Origin: Microbacterium sp. TNHR37B
GTDB lineage: Bacteria > Actinomycetota > Actinomycetes > Actinomycetales > Microbacteriaceae
DNA: 64,000 bases
Assembly: GCF_001620065.1 (NCBI RefSeq)
Contig: NZ_LQGV01000001.1
Location: forward strand, 248,001 to 312,000
Direction of reading: 5' to 3'
Part shown: positions 10,922-22,944 of the stretch, one piece after another
How the letters are laid out: every line of letters starts with the position of its first letter
Position numbering within the stretch: position 1 is the stretch's first letter
Notes under the pieces: generated by a model
Databases searched by the model: none
What the model saw: the letters and a program-made list of their open reading frames with translations, nothing else
Told to the model about the DNA's origin: nothing
Translations under genes and position numbers: made by a program

Positions 10922-11700
10922 CCCGCAAGCCGCTCATCGCCGGCAACTGGAAGATGAACCTCGACCACCTCCAGGCGGTCGCCTTCGTCCAGAAGCTGCA
11001 TTGGACGCTGAAAGACGCCAAGCATGAGGACGAATCGGTCGAGGTGGCGATCTTCCCGCCCTTCACCGACATCCGCACCGTGCAGACGCTGCTCGACGCG
11101 GACAAGATCCCGTTCGCGCTCGGTGCGCAGGACCTGTCGTCCCAGGACGCGGGAGCGTACACGGGTGAGATCTCAGGCGCGTTCTTGAAGAAGCTCGACT
11201 GCTCGTACGTCATCATCGGACACTCCGAGCGCCGTGAGTACCACCACGAGACCGACGCCGCGGTCGCCGCGAAGGTGCAAGCCGCGCTGCGGCACGGCCT
11301 CGTTCCGGTCATCTGCGTCGGAGAGACGCTGGAGCAGCGTGAGGAGTCCGGGCCCACGGCCGTCTCGGTCGCGCAGCTGCGGGCGGCCCTCGATGGCGTG
11401 CCCGCCGATGCCGACGTCGTTGTGGCCTATGAGCCCGTGTGGGCGATCGGCACCGGCCAGGTCGCCTCGCCCGAGCAGGCGCAGGAGGTCTGTGTCGCCC
11501 TGCGCGCCGTCCTCGCCGATGCGCTCGGCGCCGAGGCCGCTGAGCGCACGCGTGTGCTCTATGGCGGGTCGGTGAAGTCGGGCAACATCGCGAGCTTCAT
11601 GCGCGAACCCGACGTTGACGGTGCCCTCGTGGGTGGCGCGAGCCTGCTCGCCGACGAGTTCGCGGCGATCATCCGCTATCAGAAGCACGTCGGCGTCTGA
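10912..11700 (+). CDS. tpiA: Triosephosphate isomerase
   Basis: A 262-aa TIM barrel that interconverts dihydroxyacetone phosphate and glyceraldehyde 3-phosphate. It has the N-terminal AGNWKMN with the active-site Asn and Lys, the catalytic His in IIGHSERR, the catalytic Glu and flexible loop in AYEPVWAIGTG, and the phosphate-binding LYGGSVKSGN and GALVGGASL. The ATG lies inside the pgk 3' end (10-nt overlap), so translation is coupled. A strong hairpin follows at 11720. Confidence 0.98.
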   Translation: MAVTRKPLIAGNWKMNLDHLQAVAFVQKLHWTLKDAKHEDESVEVAIFPPFTDIRTVQTLLDADKIPFALGAQDLSSQDAGAYTGEISGAFLKKLDCSYVIIGHSERREYHHETDAAVAAKVQAALRHGLVPVICVGETLEQREESGPTAVSVAQLRAALDGVPADADVVVAYEPVWAIGTGQVASPEQAQEVCVALRAVLADALGAEAAERTRVLYGGSVKSGNIASFMREPDVDGALVGGASLLADEFAAIIRYQKHVGV

Positions 11701-11719
11701 CGCACGGCCCCGCAAGACC

Positions 11720-11757
11720 CCGGCTGGCGCGACGCCGTCTCGTGTCGCGCCAGCCGG
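11720..11757 (+). terminator. Strong hairpin after tpiA
   Basis: The arms CCGGCTGGCGCGAC and GTCGCGCCAGCCGG pair perfectly over 14 bp around a 10-nt loop, 19 nt after the tpiA stop. There is no long U-run, as is usual in high-G+C genomes. The sequence TATACT (11758-11763), immediately after the hairpin, may be the -10 box of the secG-rbpA unit. Confidence 0.65.
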
Positions 11758-11813
11758 TATACTCAACCCTTGTGCGCCCGGTTTGGTCGGCGCCGCGAAA
11801 GGCTTCATCGACT

Positions 11814-12062
11814 GTGGATATCATCGCGCTCGTGCTGCAGGTGCTGCTGGGCATCACCAGCCTCCTTCTCACGCTCCTGATCCTGCTGCACAAGGGACGG
11901 GGTGGCGGCCTCTCCGACATGTTCGGTGGAGGCATGAGCTCGGCGCTCGGATCCTCGGGTCTGGCCGAACGTAACCTCAACCGATTCACGATCGTGCTCG
12001 CGCTGGTGTGGTTCGTCACCATCGTGGCGCTCGGGCTCATCACGAAGTTCCAGGGGATCTGA
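11814..12062 (+). CDS. secG: Preprotein translocase subunit SecG
   Basis: An 82-aa membrane protein with two transmembrane helices (residues about 2-22 and 53-75). The conserved cytosolic loop HKGRGGGLSDMFGGG lies between them. SecG joins SecY and SecE in the export channel. The start GTG 11814 gives the normal family length; GAAAGG at 11797 is an acceptable ribosome-binding site. Its stop overlaps the rbpA start by one base. Location downstream of tpiA is typical for actinobacteria. Confidence 0.93.
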   Translation: MDIIALVLQVLLGITSLLLTLLILLHKGRGGGLSDMFGGGMSSALGSSGLAERNLNRFTIVLALVWFVTIVALGLITKFQGI

Positions 12063-12418
12063 TGGCAACGGGAGGAAATGCGATTCGCGGAACCCGCGTC
12101 GGTGCGGGTCCCATGGGAGAGCAGGATCACGGACATCACGCCGACCGTGTCGCCGTGTCGTACTGGGACGCGCTGGGCAACGAGACCGTTCGCTATTTCG
12201 CTGCCGGGATCACCGAAGAGGAGATCCCCGACGTCATCGACTCGCCTCACTCCGGGCTTCCGGCCGGTCGCGACAAGGAGAATCCTCCCGCGCTGGCAAA
12301 GACCGAGCCCTACAAGACGCATCTCGCCTACGTCAAGGAACGTCGCACCGAGGAAGAAGCCGAAGCCCTGCTCGGTGACGCGCTTCAGCAGTTGCGCGAG
12401 CGTCGCGGCCAGGACTGA
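12062..12418 (+). CDS. rbpA: RNA polymerase-binding protein RbpA
   Basis: A 118-aa actinobacterium-specific transcription factor that binds the primary sigma factor and stabilises open promoter complexes. The N-terminal AIRGTRVGAGPMGE is the tail that contacts the -10 region. The central YWDALGNETVRYFAAG belongs to the RbpA core domain and the C-terminal helix THLAYVKERRTEEEA to the sigma-interaction domain. No zinc cysteines are present, as in many family members. The ATG overlaps the secG stop. This gene is strong evidence that the host is an actinobacterium. Confidence 0.95.
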   Translation: MATGGNAIRGTRVGAGPMGEQDHGHHADRVAVSYWDALGNETVRYFAAGITEEEIPDVIDSPHSGLPAGRDKENPPALAKTEPYKTHLAYVKERRTEEEAEALLGDALQQLRERRGQD

Positions 12419-12435
12419 CCCGACTCTCCGATCCC

Positions 12436-12461
12436 ACTCCCGTCCGGTTCGGACGAGGAGT
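12436..12461. terminator. Bidirectional terminator between rbpA and pgl
   Basis: ACTCC-CGTCCG-GTT-CGGACG-A-GGAGT forms an 11-bp stem with a single bulged base. It lies in the 78-bp gap between the convergent rbpA and pgl genes and could serve both transcripts. Confidence 0.5.
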
Positions 12462-12496
12462 CGCGGGGTCCGACGTGCGACAGGCGCTCCCCGGAA

Positions 12497-13276
12497 TCAG
12501 AAGTCGCGGTCGATGAGCTCGGCCGGCACTTGCTTGGCGGCGTCCTCGTCGACGAAGAGGACCGTGCGCTTCACGCCTTTGGCACCCGCCGCCGGAACGC
12601 TGTCGTAGCTCGCGCCGGCCAACGCCAGTCCGAGGGCCGCTGCTTTGTCGTCTCCCGACAACACCATCCACACGCATCGGGCCGAGTTGAGGACCGGGCG
12701 GGTGAGTGTCAGTCGGTCCGCCGGCGGCTTGGGGGCCTCACGGACCGGGAGGACCGTTCGATCGGTGACCTGGATCTCTCCGCGATCCGGGAACAATGAC
12801 GCGATGTGCCCGTCCGACCCGACCCCGAGGAAGCAGATGTAGAAGCGTGGCCACTCCTGTCCATCGTCGGCGTATCGAGCCAGCTCGTCGGCATAGGACA
12901 GGGCGGCATCGTCGAGGGAGATCCCGTCATCAGGAGAGGCCATGGCGTGAACGTTCTCCGACGGCACCTCGATGCGGTCCAGGAGCGCATGACGGGCTCC
13001 CCGCTCGTTGCGGTCCGGGTCGGACCGCGGGACGAACCGCTCATCGCCCCACCAGAAATGCACCCGCGTCCAATCGACGTGCGTGCGACGCGGGTCGGCG
13101 CCGGCGGCGCTGAGCACCTCGGTGCCGATGGCTCCGCCGGTCAGAGCGATGTGCGTGGTCTTTCCGGCCTCGGAACGCTTGATCAGACGATCGAGGAATC
13201 GGCGGGCCACCGCGGCGGCCAGCGAGGGCGCGTCGGGACTGATCACGACGCGCTTCTCGGTGCCGAACTCTGCCAT
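12497..13276 (-). CDS. pgl: 6-phosphogluconolactonase
   Basis: A 259-aa SOL/DevB-type lactonase that hydrolyses 6-phosphogluconolactone, the second step of the oxidative pentose phosphate branch. It has THIALTGG near residue 43, WTRVHFWWGDERFVP around residue 70, and the signature FLGVGSDGHIASLFP near residue 160. The chosen ATG is preceded by GTAGGAG, which also contains the opcA stop codon. It is last in the tkt-tal-pgi-zwf-opcA-pgl operon and ends at the shared terminator with rbpA. Confidence 0.96.
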   Translation of the reverse strand: MAEFGTEKRVVISPDAPSLAAAVARRFLDRLIKRSEAGKTTHIALTGGAIGTEVLSAAGADPRRTHVDWTRVHFWWGDERFVPRSDPDRNERGARHALLDRIEVPSENVHAMASPDDGISLDDAALSYADELARYADDGQEWPRFYICFLGVGSDGHIASLFPDRGEIQVTDRTVLPVREAPKPPADRLTLTRPVLNSARCVWMVLSGDDKAAALGLALAGASYDSVPAAGAKGVKRTVLFVDEDAAKQVPAELIDRDF

Positions 13277-13284
13277 CGCCGCTC

Positions 13285-14223
13285 CTACTTCGTCGCCTGC
13301 GGCGGGCCGAGCAGTTCCCACCCCGTCGTGATCACTCGACCATACAGGAGGTCCGGATCGAGCCGGCGCAGCTCCTCTGCGAGGCACTCACGGAGCGTGC
13401 GTCGGGGGAGGACGATGTCGTGCTCGGGTTGTCCGGGCTGGGTCAGAGTGGCATCGACCGGATTGCTCCGCTCGAGGACGATGTCGCCGGAAGGTCGCGT
13501 CAGACGCACCCGCTGAATGCCGTGCGGCCATTCGTCCTGCGGGGCGTAGCGCCAGTCCACGGGCACATCGAGCTTGAGGCGGAGCCAGGCGGCGAGAAGT
13601 CCCGTGGACGGCGAGGTGCCGCTCCCGACGATCTCCACCGCGGTGACGGGTTCGTACGGCGGCTGATCGAGAACAGCGGCGAGTTGCTCACGCCAGTGGG
13701 TGAGACGCGTCCATGCGAGATCGGTGTCGCCCGGCTCATGACACGTGCCGAGGGAGGCGAGGCGGTCGTTCGTGTACGGCGCGGTCGCCGCATCGGTGAT
13801 CCGGCGCTGCGCCATCCGTCCGATCGGCGACTGGCTCGGAACGGCCGGCGGATTGTCGGGCCACCAGGCCACGACGGGAGCGTCGGGAAGGAGGAGTCCC
13901 GTGACGAGGCTCTCCTCGTTACTGGCGGCATCCCCCGACGCCCGCAGGACGACGACCTCGCTCGCACCGGCGTCACCGCCCACGCGGATCTGAGCGTCGA
14001 GCTTCGAGGGACCGTCGGGCGCCGTCATCAGCACGATCACGCGCATCGGGTGCTCGCGCGAGGCGTCGTTGGCGGCCTCGATCGCTTCCTCTTCCAGCCC
14101 GTGGGTGGTCACGATCACCAGGGTGAGGACACGGCCGAGGGCCACCGCGCCGCCCTCCTCGCGAACACTCACGAGCGACTTCGCGATCGTGGAAACGGTG
14201 GTGTCGGGCAGATCGACGATCAT
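13285..14223 (-). CDS. opcA: OpcA, glucose-6-phosphate dehydrogenase assembly protein
   Basis: A 312-aa OpcA, an allosteric or assembly partner of glucose-6-phosphate dehydrogenase in cyanobacteria and actinobacteria. Family features are the N-terminal MIVDLPDTT, the RVLTLVIVT strand, LLLPDAPVVAWWPDNPP in the middle and the C-terminal GRVITTGWELLG. It overlaps zwf by 4 nt, so the two are made together. No catalytic motif is expected. Confidence 0.95.
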   Translation of the reverse strand: MIVDLPDTTVSTIAKSLVSVREEGGAVALGRVLTLVIVTTHGLEEEAIEAANDASREHPMRVIVLMTAPDGPSKLDAQIRVGGDAGASEVVVLRASGDAASNEESLVTGLLLPDAPVVAWWPDNPPAVPSQSPIGRMAQRRITDAATAPYTNDRLASLGTCHEPGDTDLAWTRLTHWREQLAAVLDQPPYEPVTAVEIVGSGTSPSTGLLAAWLRLKLDVPVDWRYAPQDEWPHGIQRVRLTRPSGDIVLERSNPVDATLTQPGQPEHDIVLPRRTLRECLAEELRRLDPDLLYGRVITTGWELLGPPQATK

Positions 14224-15767
14224 GGGCGCCTCCAAACGCGGCCGTCGCGGGCAAGGAGTTCGTCGGCGGACGAGGGACCCCAAGATCCGGGGGAGTACTG
14301 CTCCAACGGCTCGGACAGCCCGGCCCAGTACTCCTCGACGGGGTCGAGGATGCGCCAGGAGAGCTCCACCTCTTCATGACGGGGGAACAGCGGCGGATCG
14401 CCGAGGAGGACATCGAGGATGAGTCGTTCGTACGCCTCGGGGCTCGACTCGGTGAAGGCGTGCCCGTAGCCGAAGTCCATCGTGACGTCGCGCACTTCGG
14501 TGGCGGCTCCGGGCACCTTCGATCCGAACCTGATGGTGACACCCTCGTCGGGCTGGACGCGGATGACGAGGGCGTTCTGGCCGAGCTCGGTGGTCTGGTT
14601 GCGGAGGAAGAGGTGCTGCGGTGCGCGCTTGAAGACGACGGCGATCTCCGTCACCCGTCGTCCTAGACGCTTTCCGGTGCGGAGGTAGAACGGCACACCG
14701 GACCAGCGTCGCGTCGCGATCTCGAGCTTGATGGCGGCGTAGGTCTCCGTCGTGGACTGCGGGTTCATGCCGTCTTCGTCCAGGAAGCCGGTCACCTGCT
14801 CGCCGCCCTGCCAACCGCCCGCGTACTGACCGCGCGCCGTGGCGAGCGACAAGTCATCGGGGAGCCGCACTGCCGCCAGAACCTTCTCCTTCTCGGCGCG
14901 GAGATCTTTCGCGTCGAGCGAGATCGGCTCCTCCATCGCGGTGAGGGCGAGCAGCTGCAGGAGGTGGTTCTGGATCACGTCGCGGGCGGCGCCGATGCCG
15001 TCGTAGTACCCGGCGCGGCCGCCGACGCCGATGTCCTCGGCCATCGTGATCTGCACGTGGTCGACGTAGTTCGCGTTCCAGATCGGCTCGTAGAGCTCGT
15101 TCGCGAAGCGCAGCGCGAGGATGTTCTGCACCGTCTCTTTGCCGAGATAGTGGTCGATCCGGAAGATCGAGTCGGCGGGGAAGGCGACTTCCAGCGCCGC
15201 GTTGAGATCGCGGGCCGTCTGCAGATCGCTTCCGAACGGCTTCTCGATCACGACCCGGCGCCACGCGTCAGCGCCGTTCTTGTCGTCGACGAGGCCCGAA
15301 TCCTTCAGCTGCTTGGCGACGACGGGGAAGTCACGCGGGGGGATGGAGAGATAGAAGGCGTGGTTCCCCATCGTGCCGCGGTCGCGGTCGAGGGCCTCCA
15401 CCGTCTCCCGCAGACGGCGGAAGGCCTCGGCGTCGCCGAACTCTCCGGAGACGAACCTGATGCCCTGCAGAAGCTGCTTCCACGTCTCTTCGCGGAACGG
15501 GGTCCGGGCGTGCTGACGCACGGCGTCGTAGACGACCTGGGCGAAGTCCTGGTCCTCCCAGTCGCGACGTGCGAAGCCGACGAGAGCGAACCCCGGGGGG
15601 AGGAGCCCCCGGTTCGCGAGGTCATAGACGGCGGGCATGAGCTTCTTGCGCGACAGGTCTCCTGTCACGCCGAAGATGACGAGCGCGCTCGGGCCGGCGA
15701 TGCGGTTGAGTCGGCGGTCATCGGGGTCGCGCAGCGGATTGTGGCCGCGCGAGATCTCGGCATTCAT
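14220..15767 (-). CDS. zwf: Glucose-6-phosphate 1-dehydrogenase
   Basis: A 515-aa enzyme that oxidises glucose 6-phosphate to the lactone and makes NADPH. The N-terminal nucleotide site is VIFGVTGDLSRKKLMPA (residues about 30-46). The substrate and catalytic motif RIDHYLGKE is near residue 200. KPFGSDLQTA and YYDGIGAARDVIQNHLLQ are also intact. The gene overlaps opcA at its 3' end and follows pgi by 14 nt. The position inside the operon ties oxidative and non-oxidative branches together. Confidence 0.98.
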   Translation of the reverse strand: MNAEISRGHNPLRDPDDRRLNRIAGPSALVIFGVTGDLSRKKLMPAVYDLANRGLLPPGFALVGFARRDWEDQDFAQVVYDAVRQHARTPFREETWKQLLQGIRFVSGEFGDAEAFRRLRETVEALDRDRGTMGNHAFYLSIPPRDFPVVAKQLKDSGLVDDKNGADAWRRVVIEKPFGSDLQTARDLNAALEVAFPADSIFRIDHYLGKETVQNILALRFANELYEPIWNANYVDHVQITMAEDIGVGGRAGYYDGIGAARDVIQNHLLQLLALTAMEEPISLDAKDLRAEKEKVLAAVRLPDDLSLATARGQYAGGWQGGEQVTGFLDEDGMNPQSTTETYAAIKLEIATRRWSGVPFYLRTGKRLGRRVTEIAVVFKRAPQHLFLRNQTTELGQNALVIRVQPDEGVTIRFGSKVPGAATEVRDVTMDFGYGHAFTESSPEAYERLILDVLLGDPPLFPRHEEVELSWRILDPVEEYWAGLSEPLEQYSPGSWGPSSADELLARDGRVWRRP

Positions 15768-15781
15768 CGGGGATTGTGCTC

Positions 15782-17404
15782 CTACTGGGCCGCTTCGAAC
15801 AGCGAGAGGACCTGGGTCTGGGGATCGGTGAGGGTGAGGGTGACCACGGGGCGTCCGAGTGCGGTGAGCACCTGGGCGTCACCGGCAGCCTGTGCGCGGA
15901 TCAGCTCGCCGAACGTGAAAGGACGCCCGGGGATTTCGAGATCGACGTCGGTCGACTCGAGAATCTGCACGAAGACGCCTTCGGCGGGGCCGCCCTTGTG
16001 GAACTGTCCCGTCGAATGGAGGAACCGCGGACCCCAGCCGAACGTCGTCGGCCGGCCGCTGTCGGCGGCGACGAGCTCCCGCCAGCCGGCGAGCTGCGGC
16101 AGGGATGTGCGATCGACGTAGGCCTGGAGCGAGACGTATCCCGTGGGGGACAGCCGCTCCCACAGGTCGCGCAGGACCCCGGCGAGCGTTCCCGATGCCG
16201 CGAGCGAGGGCTCGGACACACGCACCTCGATCCCACCCTCGACGAAGGCCGGTTCGGTGACCGCCGGACGCTCGGCCAGCAGCCCGCGGGCCGCGGTCTT
16301 GGCCGCCTCGACGTCGGGCTGGTCGAACGGATTGATCTCCAGGAGGAACCCCGCGATCGCGGTGGCGTACTCCCACACCACGAACTGGGCCCCGAGCGAC
16401 CCGCTGATCACGATCTCGTCCGGGTGCTGCTCCAGGATCTGGAAGTGGACGGCGTCGTCGACGATCCGGAGGATCTGCATGTCCGCCGGGGTCTGGTCGA
16501 CCTCGGGCGACAACGGCGCCAGAACCACGGGCAGAATTCCTGTTCCCTGTTTGCCGGTCGACTCGGCCACCAACTGCTCCACCCAGTCAGGAAGGCCCAC
16601 GATGTGCGTGCCGTCGCTGACGAGACCGAGCTTGTCGCGGCGATGTGTGCCGTCCACGCCCGCGATGGCCGCCGCGAGCACGAGCGCCGGATTGCGCGCG
16701 TCGTCGATCGCCACTTCGAGGAGGGTGGCCTCCGCTTCGTCGAGCAGCTCGCCGATGTCGGCACCCGCCAGGCCGGCCGGAACCAGTCCGAACGCCGTGA
16801 GGGCCGAATAGCGGCCACCGACGGTAGGGTCCGCGGCGAAGATGTGGTACCCGGCCTCCCGCGCGAGCTCCTCCAGAGGAGACCCCGGATCGGTGACCAC
16901 CACGGTGCGCTCTGCCGGGTCGATCCCGAGGTCGCGCCATGCGGCCTCGAAGGCCCGCAATGCAGAGTCGGTCTCCACTGTGGAGCCGGACTTGGAGGCG
17001 ACCACGAGCGCGGTGGCGGCGAGGTCGCCGCGCGCATCACCGTCGATCGCCGCGAGCACCTGGCTGGGGGAGGTGGAGTCGAGCACGACCAAGGGAACCC
17101 CCGCCGTCTGAGTGATCACCTCCGGCGCCAGGGACGACCCGCCCATGCCCGCCAGCACGATCCGACTGATCCCGAGGGCGCCCAGCCGCACGCGCAGGGC
17201 CTCGATCTCAGCGACCAGAGGCCGCGACACCGACACCGCCTGCACCCAGCCGAGGCGTCGCGCGGCTTCCTCAGCGGCCGCCGAGCCCCACAGGTCCGCG
17301 TCCGCCGCTGTTATCCTGCTCGCGACGAGCTCATCGATCAGTCGGGGGACGGTCGCGTCGACCACGTGTGCCACGCGGCCGGAGACATGGATCTCGAAGC
17401 TCAA
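15782..17404 (-). CDS. pgi: Glucose-6-phosphate isomerase (tal-linked type)
   Basis: A 540-aa phosphoglucose isomerase interconverting glucose 6-phosphate and fructose 6-phosphate. SIS-fold motifs are visible: [11 protein letters not shown] near residue 75, [11 protein letters not shown] near 135, and [18 protein letters not shown] near 195. This is the divergent type that is found fused to transaldolase in some bacteria. I chose the TTG start at 17404 because TTGA overlaps the tal stop codon by 4 nt and no ATG or GTG gives the full N terminus. Translation therefore probably depends on tal. Confidence 0.93.
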   Translation of the reverse strand: MSFEIHVSGRVAHVVDATVPRLIDELVASRITAADADLWGSAAAEEAARRLGWVQAVSVSRPLVAEIEALRVRLGALGISRIVLAGMGGSSLAPEVITQTAGVPLVVLDSTSPSQVLAAIDGDARGDLAATALVVASKSGSTVETDSALRAFEAAWRDLGIDPAERTVVVTDPGSPLEELAREAGYHIFAADPTVGGRYSALTAFGLVPAGLAGADIGELLDEAEATLLEVAIDDARNPALVLAAAIAGVDGTHRRDKLGLVSDGTHIVGLPDWVEQLVAESTGKQGTGILPVVLAPLSPEVDQTPADMQILRIVDDAVHFQILEQHPDEIVISGSLGAQFVVWEYATAIAGFLLEINPFDQPDVEAAKTAARGLLAERPAVTEPAFVEGGIEVRVSEPSLAASGTLAGVLRDLWERLSPTGYVSLQAYVDRTSLPQLAGWRELVAADSGRPTTFGWGPRFLHSTGQFHKGGPAEGVFVQILESTDVDLEIPGRPFTFGELIRAQAAGDAQVLTALGRPVVTLTLTDPQTQVLSLFEAAQ

Positions 17405-18521
17405 GAGGCGCTCTCGGTCGACGCGGCCAGAGCCGTGCGCACCGTGTTCTGGAGGTCGTGCCACGAGACGATGAACTTCTCGACACCTTCGTCCTCGAGC
17501 ACCTGGGTGACGTCGGCGAAGTCCACACCGACCCCTGCGAGGTTGTCGAAGACCTCGTGCGCGCCGGCGTAGGCACCGGTGATCGTGTCGCCGGCGATCA
17601 CACCGTGATCGAAGGTCGCCTCGAGGGTCTTCTCGGGCATCGTGTTCACGGTTCCCGGTGCGACGAGCTCCGTCACGTAGAGGGTGTCGGGGAGCGAGGG
17701 GTCCTTCACTCCCGTCGATGCCCACAGCGGACGCTGAACGTTCGCCCCGGCGGCCACGAGCTCCTGAGCGCGGTCCTGAGCGAACTTCTCCTCGTAGAGC
17801 TCGTAGGCCAGACGGGCGTTGGCGATTCCCGCCAGGCCCTTGAGAGCGAGAGCCTCATCGGTGCCGATCGCGGCGAGGCGCTTGTCGACCTCGGTGTCCA
17901 CGCGGGAGACGAAGAACGACGCCACGGAGTGGATGCCGGACAGGTCGGTACCCGCGGCGCGGGCTCCCTCGAGTCCGGCCAGGTACGCCTCGATGACCTC
18001 TGCGTAGCGCTCGAGCGAGAAGATCAGGGTGACGTTGACCGAGATCCCTGCGGCGATCACCTCGGTGATGGCGGGAAGGCCGGCCTTGGTCGCGGGGATC
18101 TTGATGAGGGCGTTCTCGCGGTCGACGGTCGCCCACAGCTTCTTGGCCTCGGCGACGGTGGCTTCCGTGTCGTGCGCCAGATCGGGGGAGACCTCGATGG
18201 AGACACGACCGTCGACGCCGCCGGTCTGGTCGTAGACGGGGCGGAAGATGTCGGCGGCGGCGCGGACATCGTCGGTGGTCAGGGCGAAGATCGCCGCGTC
18301 GGCGTCGGCCCCCTCGGCGGCGAGGGCCTCGAGAGCGGACTGGTAGGAGTCGTCCGAAGAGTTGCCGATGGCGGCCTGGAAGATCGACGGGTTCGTCGTC
18401 ACCCCCGAGACGGTGCGGCTGGAGATCAGCTCGGCGAGGTTCCCGGAGGTGATCCGGGAGCGCGAGAGATCGTCGAGCCAGATGCTGACTCCTGCTTCGG
18501 ACAGCTGCTGCGTGGGGGTGG

Positions 18522-18525
<4 letters not shown>
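17401..18525 (-). CDS. tal: Transaldolase
   Basis: A 374-aa transaldolase of the long actinobacterial type, transferring dihydroxyacetone units between sugar phosphates. It has SIWLDDLSR at the N terminus, [15 protein letters not shown] around residue 40, and [12 protein letters not shown] with the Schiff-base Lys near residue 140, plus [11 protein letters not shown]. The ATG overlaps the tkt stop (ATGA) and the stop overlaps the pgi start (TTGA), so the three genes form a tightly coupled unit. Confidence 0.97.
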
Positions 18526-20597
<2,072 letters not shown>

Positions 20598-20826
20598 CTG
20601 GTCGCCTTTCGTGAGGATGCGCCGGCAGCGGCCACGACCGCGATCGATTCCGAGCATCTCGGTCTCGACGGGGAGTGGGCGGCACACGGGCGCGCGTAGG
20701 CTTCCAGCATATCGAAGCGGCATGCCCCGAGGTTCAGCCGTTACGGCGGAGAACCTCCCCCGAGAGGCGGGTGACCGGCCCCTTCTCTCGGAGGGAGGCA
20801 GGGCCCGCTCCGGGGAACCGATGCCA

Positions 20827-20832
20827 TAGACT
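20827..20832 (+). promoter_or_regulatory. -10 box TAGACT upstream of ctaB
   Basis: TAGACT lies 31 nt before the ctaB ATG and would give a leader of about 25 nt. No convincing -35 was seen. The 266-bp region is shared with the divergent tkt operon. Confidence 0.35.
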
Positions 20833-20863
20833 GTGCGGGACTTTTCCAACACCGGCGGGGGCG

Positions 20864-21790
20864 ATGGACATCACGACGACGCACGGCGTCCGGCAATCCG
20901 AGGGGCGCCGCTCGACGGGTCGGACCGTGCGCGCGTACGTACAGCTCACCAAGCCCCGGGTGCTCGAGCTTCTGCTCGTGACGACCGTTCCGGTCATGAT
21001 CCTGGCCCAGAACGGCCTCCCCGATCTCTGGCTCGTTCTGGCCACCGTCATCGGCGGATCGTTGAGCGCGGGTTCGGCGGCCGCGTTCAACATGTACCTG
21101 GACCGCGACATCGATGCGCACATGCAGCGCACCGAGAACCGTCCCCTCGTCACCGGCGAGGTGTCCCCGCGTGGAGCCCTGGTCTTCGCATGGACGTTGG
21201 CGATCGCCTCCACGGCATGGCTGCTGCTGGCGACGAACTGGCTCGCGGCCGCGCTCAGCGCCTTCGCGATCTTCTTCTATGTCGTCGTGTACACCATCAT
21301 CCTCAAGCGCCGCACGGAGCAGAACATCGTGTGGGGCGGGATCGCCGGATGCTTCCCGGTGCTGATCGGTTGGTCCGCCGTCACCGGCTCGCTCAGCTGG
21401 ACGCCATTCATTCTGTTCCTGCTCGTGTTCCTGTGGACGCCCCCGCACTACTGGCCGCTGTCGATGAAGTACAAGGGCGATTACGCAGATGTCGACGTCC
21501 CCATGCTGGGCGCGACGCGCGGCGGCACCCAGGTGGGCCTCCAAGTGATCCTGTACGCCTGGGCCACGGTCGCCTCTTCGCTGCTGCTCATCCCGGTCGC
21601 GCCCATGGGGATCGTCTACACGGTCTCGGCGCTGGTGTTCGGCGGCTGGTTCATCGTCGAGTCGCATGTGCTCTACAACCGCGCGGTGCGGGGCGAGCAG
21701 GCGCGCCCCATGAGGGTGTTCCACGCCTCCATCACCTACCTGACGCTGTTGTTCGTGGCGATCGCGATCGATCCGCTGCTTCCCTTCTGA
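20864..21790 (+). CDS. ctaB: Protoheme IX farnesyltransferase (heme O synthase)
   Basis: A 308-aa polytopic membrane prenyltransferase that adds farnesyl to heme B to make heme O, the precursor of the heme A of cytochrome c oxidase. The first Asp-rich motif is in [20 protein letters not shown] near residue 85, and the loop [14 protein letters not shown] corresponds to the second catalytic loop. About nine hydrophobic helices follow the typical UbiA pattern. The start ATG 20864 gives a short hydrophilic N terminus before [15 protein letters not shown]. The partner ctaA lies 1.7 kb away on the opposite strand. Confidence 0.96.
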   Translation: MDITTTHGVRQSEGRRSTGRTVRAYVQLTKPRVLELLLVTTVPVMILAQNGLPDLWLVLATVIGGSLSAGSAAAFNMYLDRDIDAHMQRTENRPLVTGEVSPRGALVFAWTLAIASTAWLLLATNWLAAALSAFAIFFYVVVYTIILKRRTEQNIVWGGIAGCFPVLIGWSAVTGSLSWTPFILFLLVFLWTPPHYWPLSMKYKGDYADVDVPMLGATRGGTQVGLQVILYAWATVASSLLLIPVAPMGIVYTVSALVFGGWFIVESHVLYNRAVRGEQARPMRVFHASITYLTLLFVAIAIDPLLPF

Positions 21791-21820
21791 ACCGCGACCC
21801 TCGCGTCGGGGGTGGCACCG

Positions 21821-22831
21821 TCAGCGCAGGGCGCGATGTACCCGGTCGGCGAACGGCGCGAGGGGCCGATACGTCGCCGAGAGCGCGATCACGGCTCGTC
21901 CCGTGTCGGGGCAGAGGGACAGGTGCGCCTGGGATCCCCACGTGCCGCCGTCGTGGTGGGCGATCGCGTGCTCGCCTCGTCGGTCCAAGAACCAGCAGTA
22001 CCCGATCTCGAAACCACTGGACAGCTCGGCTCGCGAGCGGAGTGCGGCGTCGATCCCCCTGACGACGTCTTCTGGTCCGTCGCCGAGCGCCGCGTCGACG
22101 AGGCGACGCAGGTCCGCCAGGTCGGAGGCCAGCATCCCGGCCGCCGGCATGTGGTCTCGGAGGTAGGGCATCGGGCGCCCGCGGCGATTGCTTCCGACCT
22201 CGACGCGGCCCGCGGGATCGGCCGGTCGGTCGATACCCGTGCGGTCCATGCCGAGCGGTGCCAGCAGCCGCTCTCTGACGAGGCGCTCGTACGATCCGGA
22301 GCCCGTGGCGGCGGCGAGCGCGTCGCCGAGGAGGCCGACCCCCAGGCTGGAGTAGGAGAAGGTGCGACGCGGCCGTGCTCGCCTGATGCACTCCTCGCGC
22401 TGAGCGGCGAAAGTGGTGGCGTCGATGTCTCGCCACGGGTCCCGTCTGCTGAGACCCCATGCGACGGCGGCTTCTCGCCATTGCAGGCGTGGCAGGGTGT
22501 TCGGCAGCCCTGTGTGATGTGTCGCCGCGTCGACCAGGTGCGGCGGCGAGCCCGGGGCATCGCGCCACGGAAGCGCCTGACCGAGCGCATCGTCGATGGG
22601 GCTGTGGGGATCCACCTCGCCGGCCCGTGCGAGCACGCCCAGCAGCACTCCGGTGACCGCCTTGGTCACCGATCCGATCTCGTATCTACGGTTCTCAGCA
22701 CCGGCGGGATGGCCCGCGGCCTCCCACGTGCCGTCGCTATGACGCACGGCGATGGCGACTGCGGCCGGGGAGTCACCCGCCAGAGCGATCGTCTCGGTCG
22801 GGAGGTCTCGGAAAGGGATGGAACGGGACAC
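21821..22831 (-). CDS. Beta-lactamase-fold serine hydrolase
   Basis: About 336 aa with the class C beta-lactamase / penicillin-binding fold (Beta-lactamase Pfam family). The active-site SxxK is SVTK in IGSVTKAVTGVLLG. The second motif is YSS in FSYSSLGVGLLGDAL, and HDG in AHHDGGTWG is the likely third motif. Such proteins may be esterases or D-aminopeptidases rather than antibiotic-resistance enzymes. No clear signal peptide is present, so it is probably cytoplasmic. The start is uncertain: GTG 22831 has GAGG upstream, and an in-frame GTG at 22894 would add 21 residues. It is convergent with ctaB. Confidence 0.85.
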   Translation of the reverse strand: MSRSIPFRDLPTETIALAGDSPAAVAIAVRHSDGTWEAAGHPAGAENRRYEIGSVTKAVTGVLLGVLARAGEVDPHSPIDDALGQALPWRDAPGSPPHLVDAATHHTGLPNTLPRLQWREAAVAWGLSRRDPWRDIDATTFAAQREECIRRARPRRTFSYSSLGVGLLGDALAAATGSGSYERLVRERLLAPLGMDRTGIDRPADPAGRVEVGSNRRGRPMPYLRDHMPAAGMLASDLADLRRLVDAALGDGPEDVVRGIDAALRSRAELSSGFEIGYCWFLDRRGEHAIAHHDGGTWGSQAHLSLCPDTGRAVIALSATYRPLAPFADRVHRALR

Positions 22832-22944
22832 GGCGGCCTCACGGGTCGGAACGGTCAGGAGTCGATCTCCATCCTTCGGGCGATGCCGAGGCACCGCCTC
22901 CGTCCCGCGGAGGAGCCGGGTCCTCCTCCGGGACCGATCCGAGC

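Noticed and set aside
21821-22831. Antibiotic-resistance class C beta-lactamase
   Set aside because: The SVTK/YSS/HDG motif set and the lack of a secretion signal fit the broad serine-hydrolase family, with no evidence of drug resistance.
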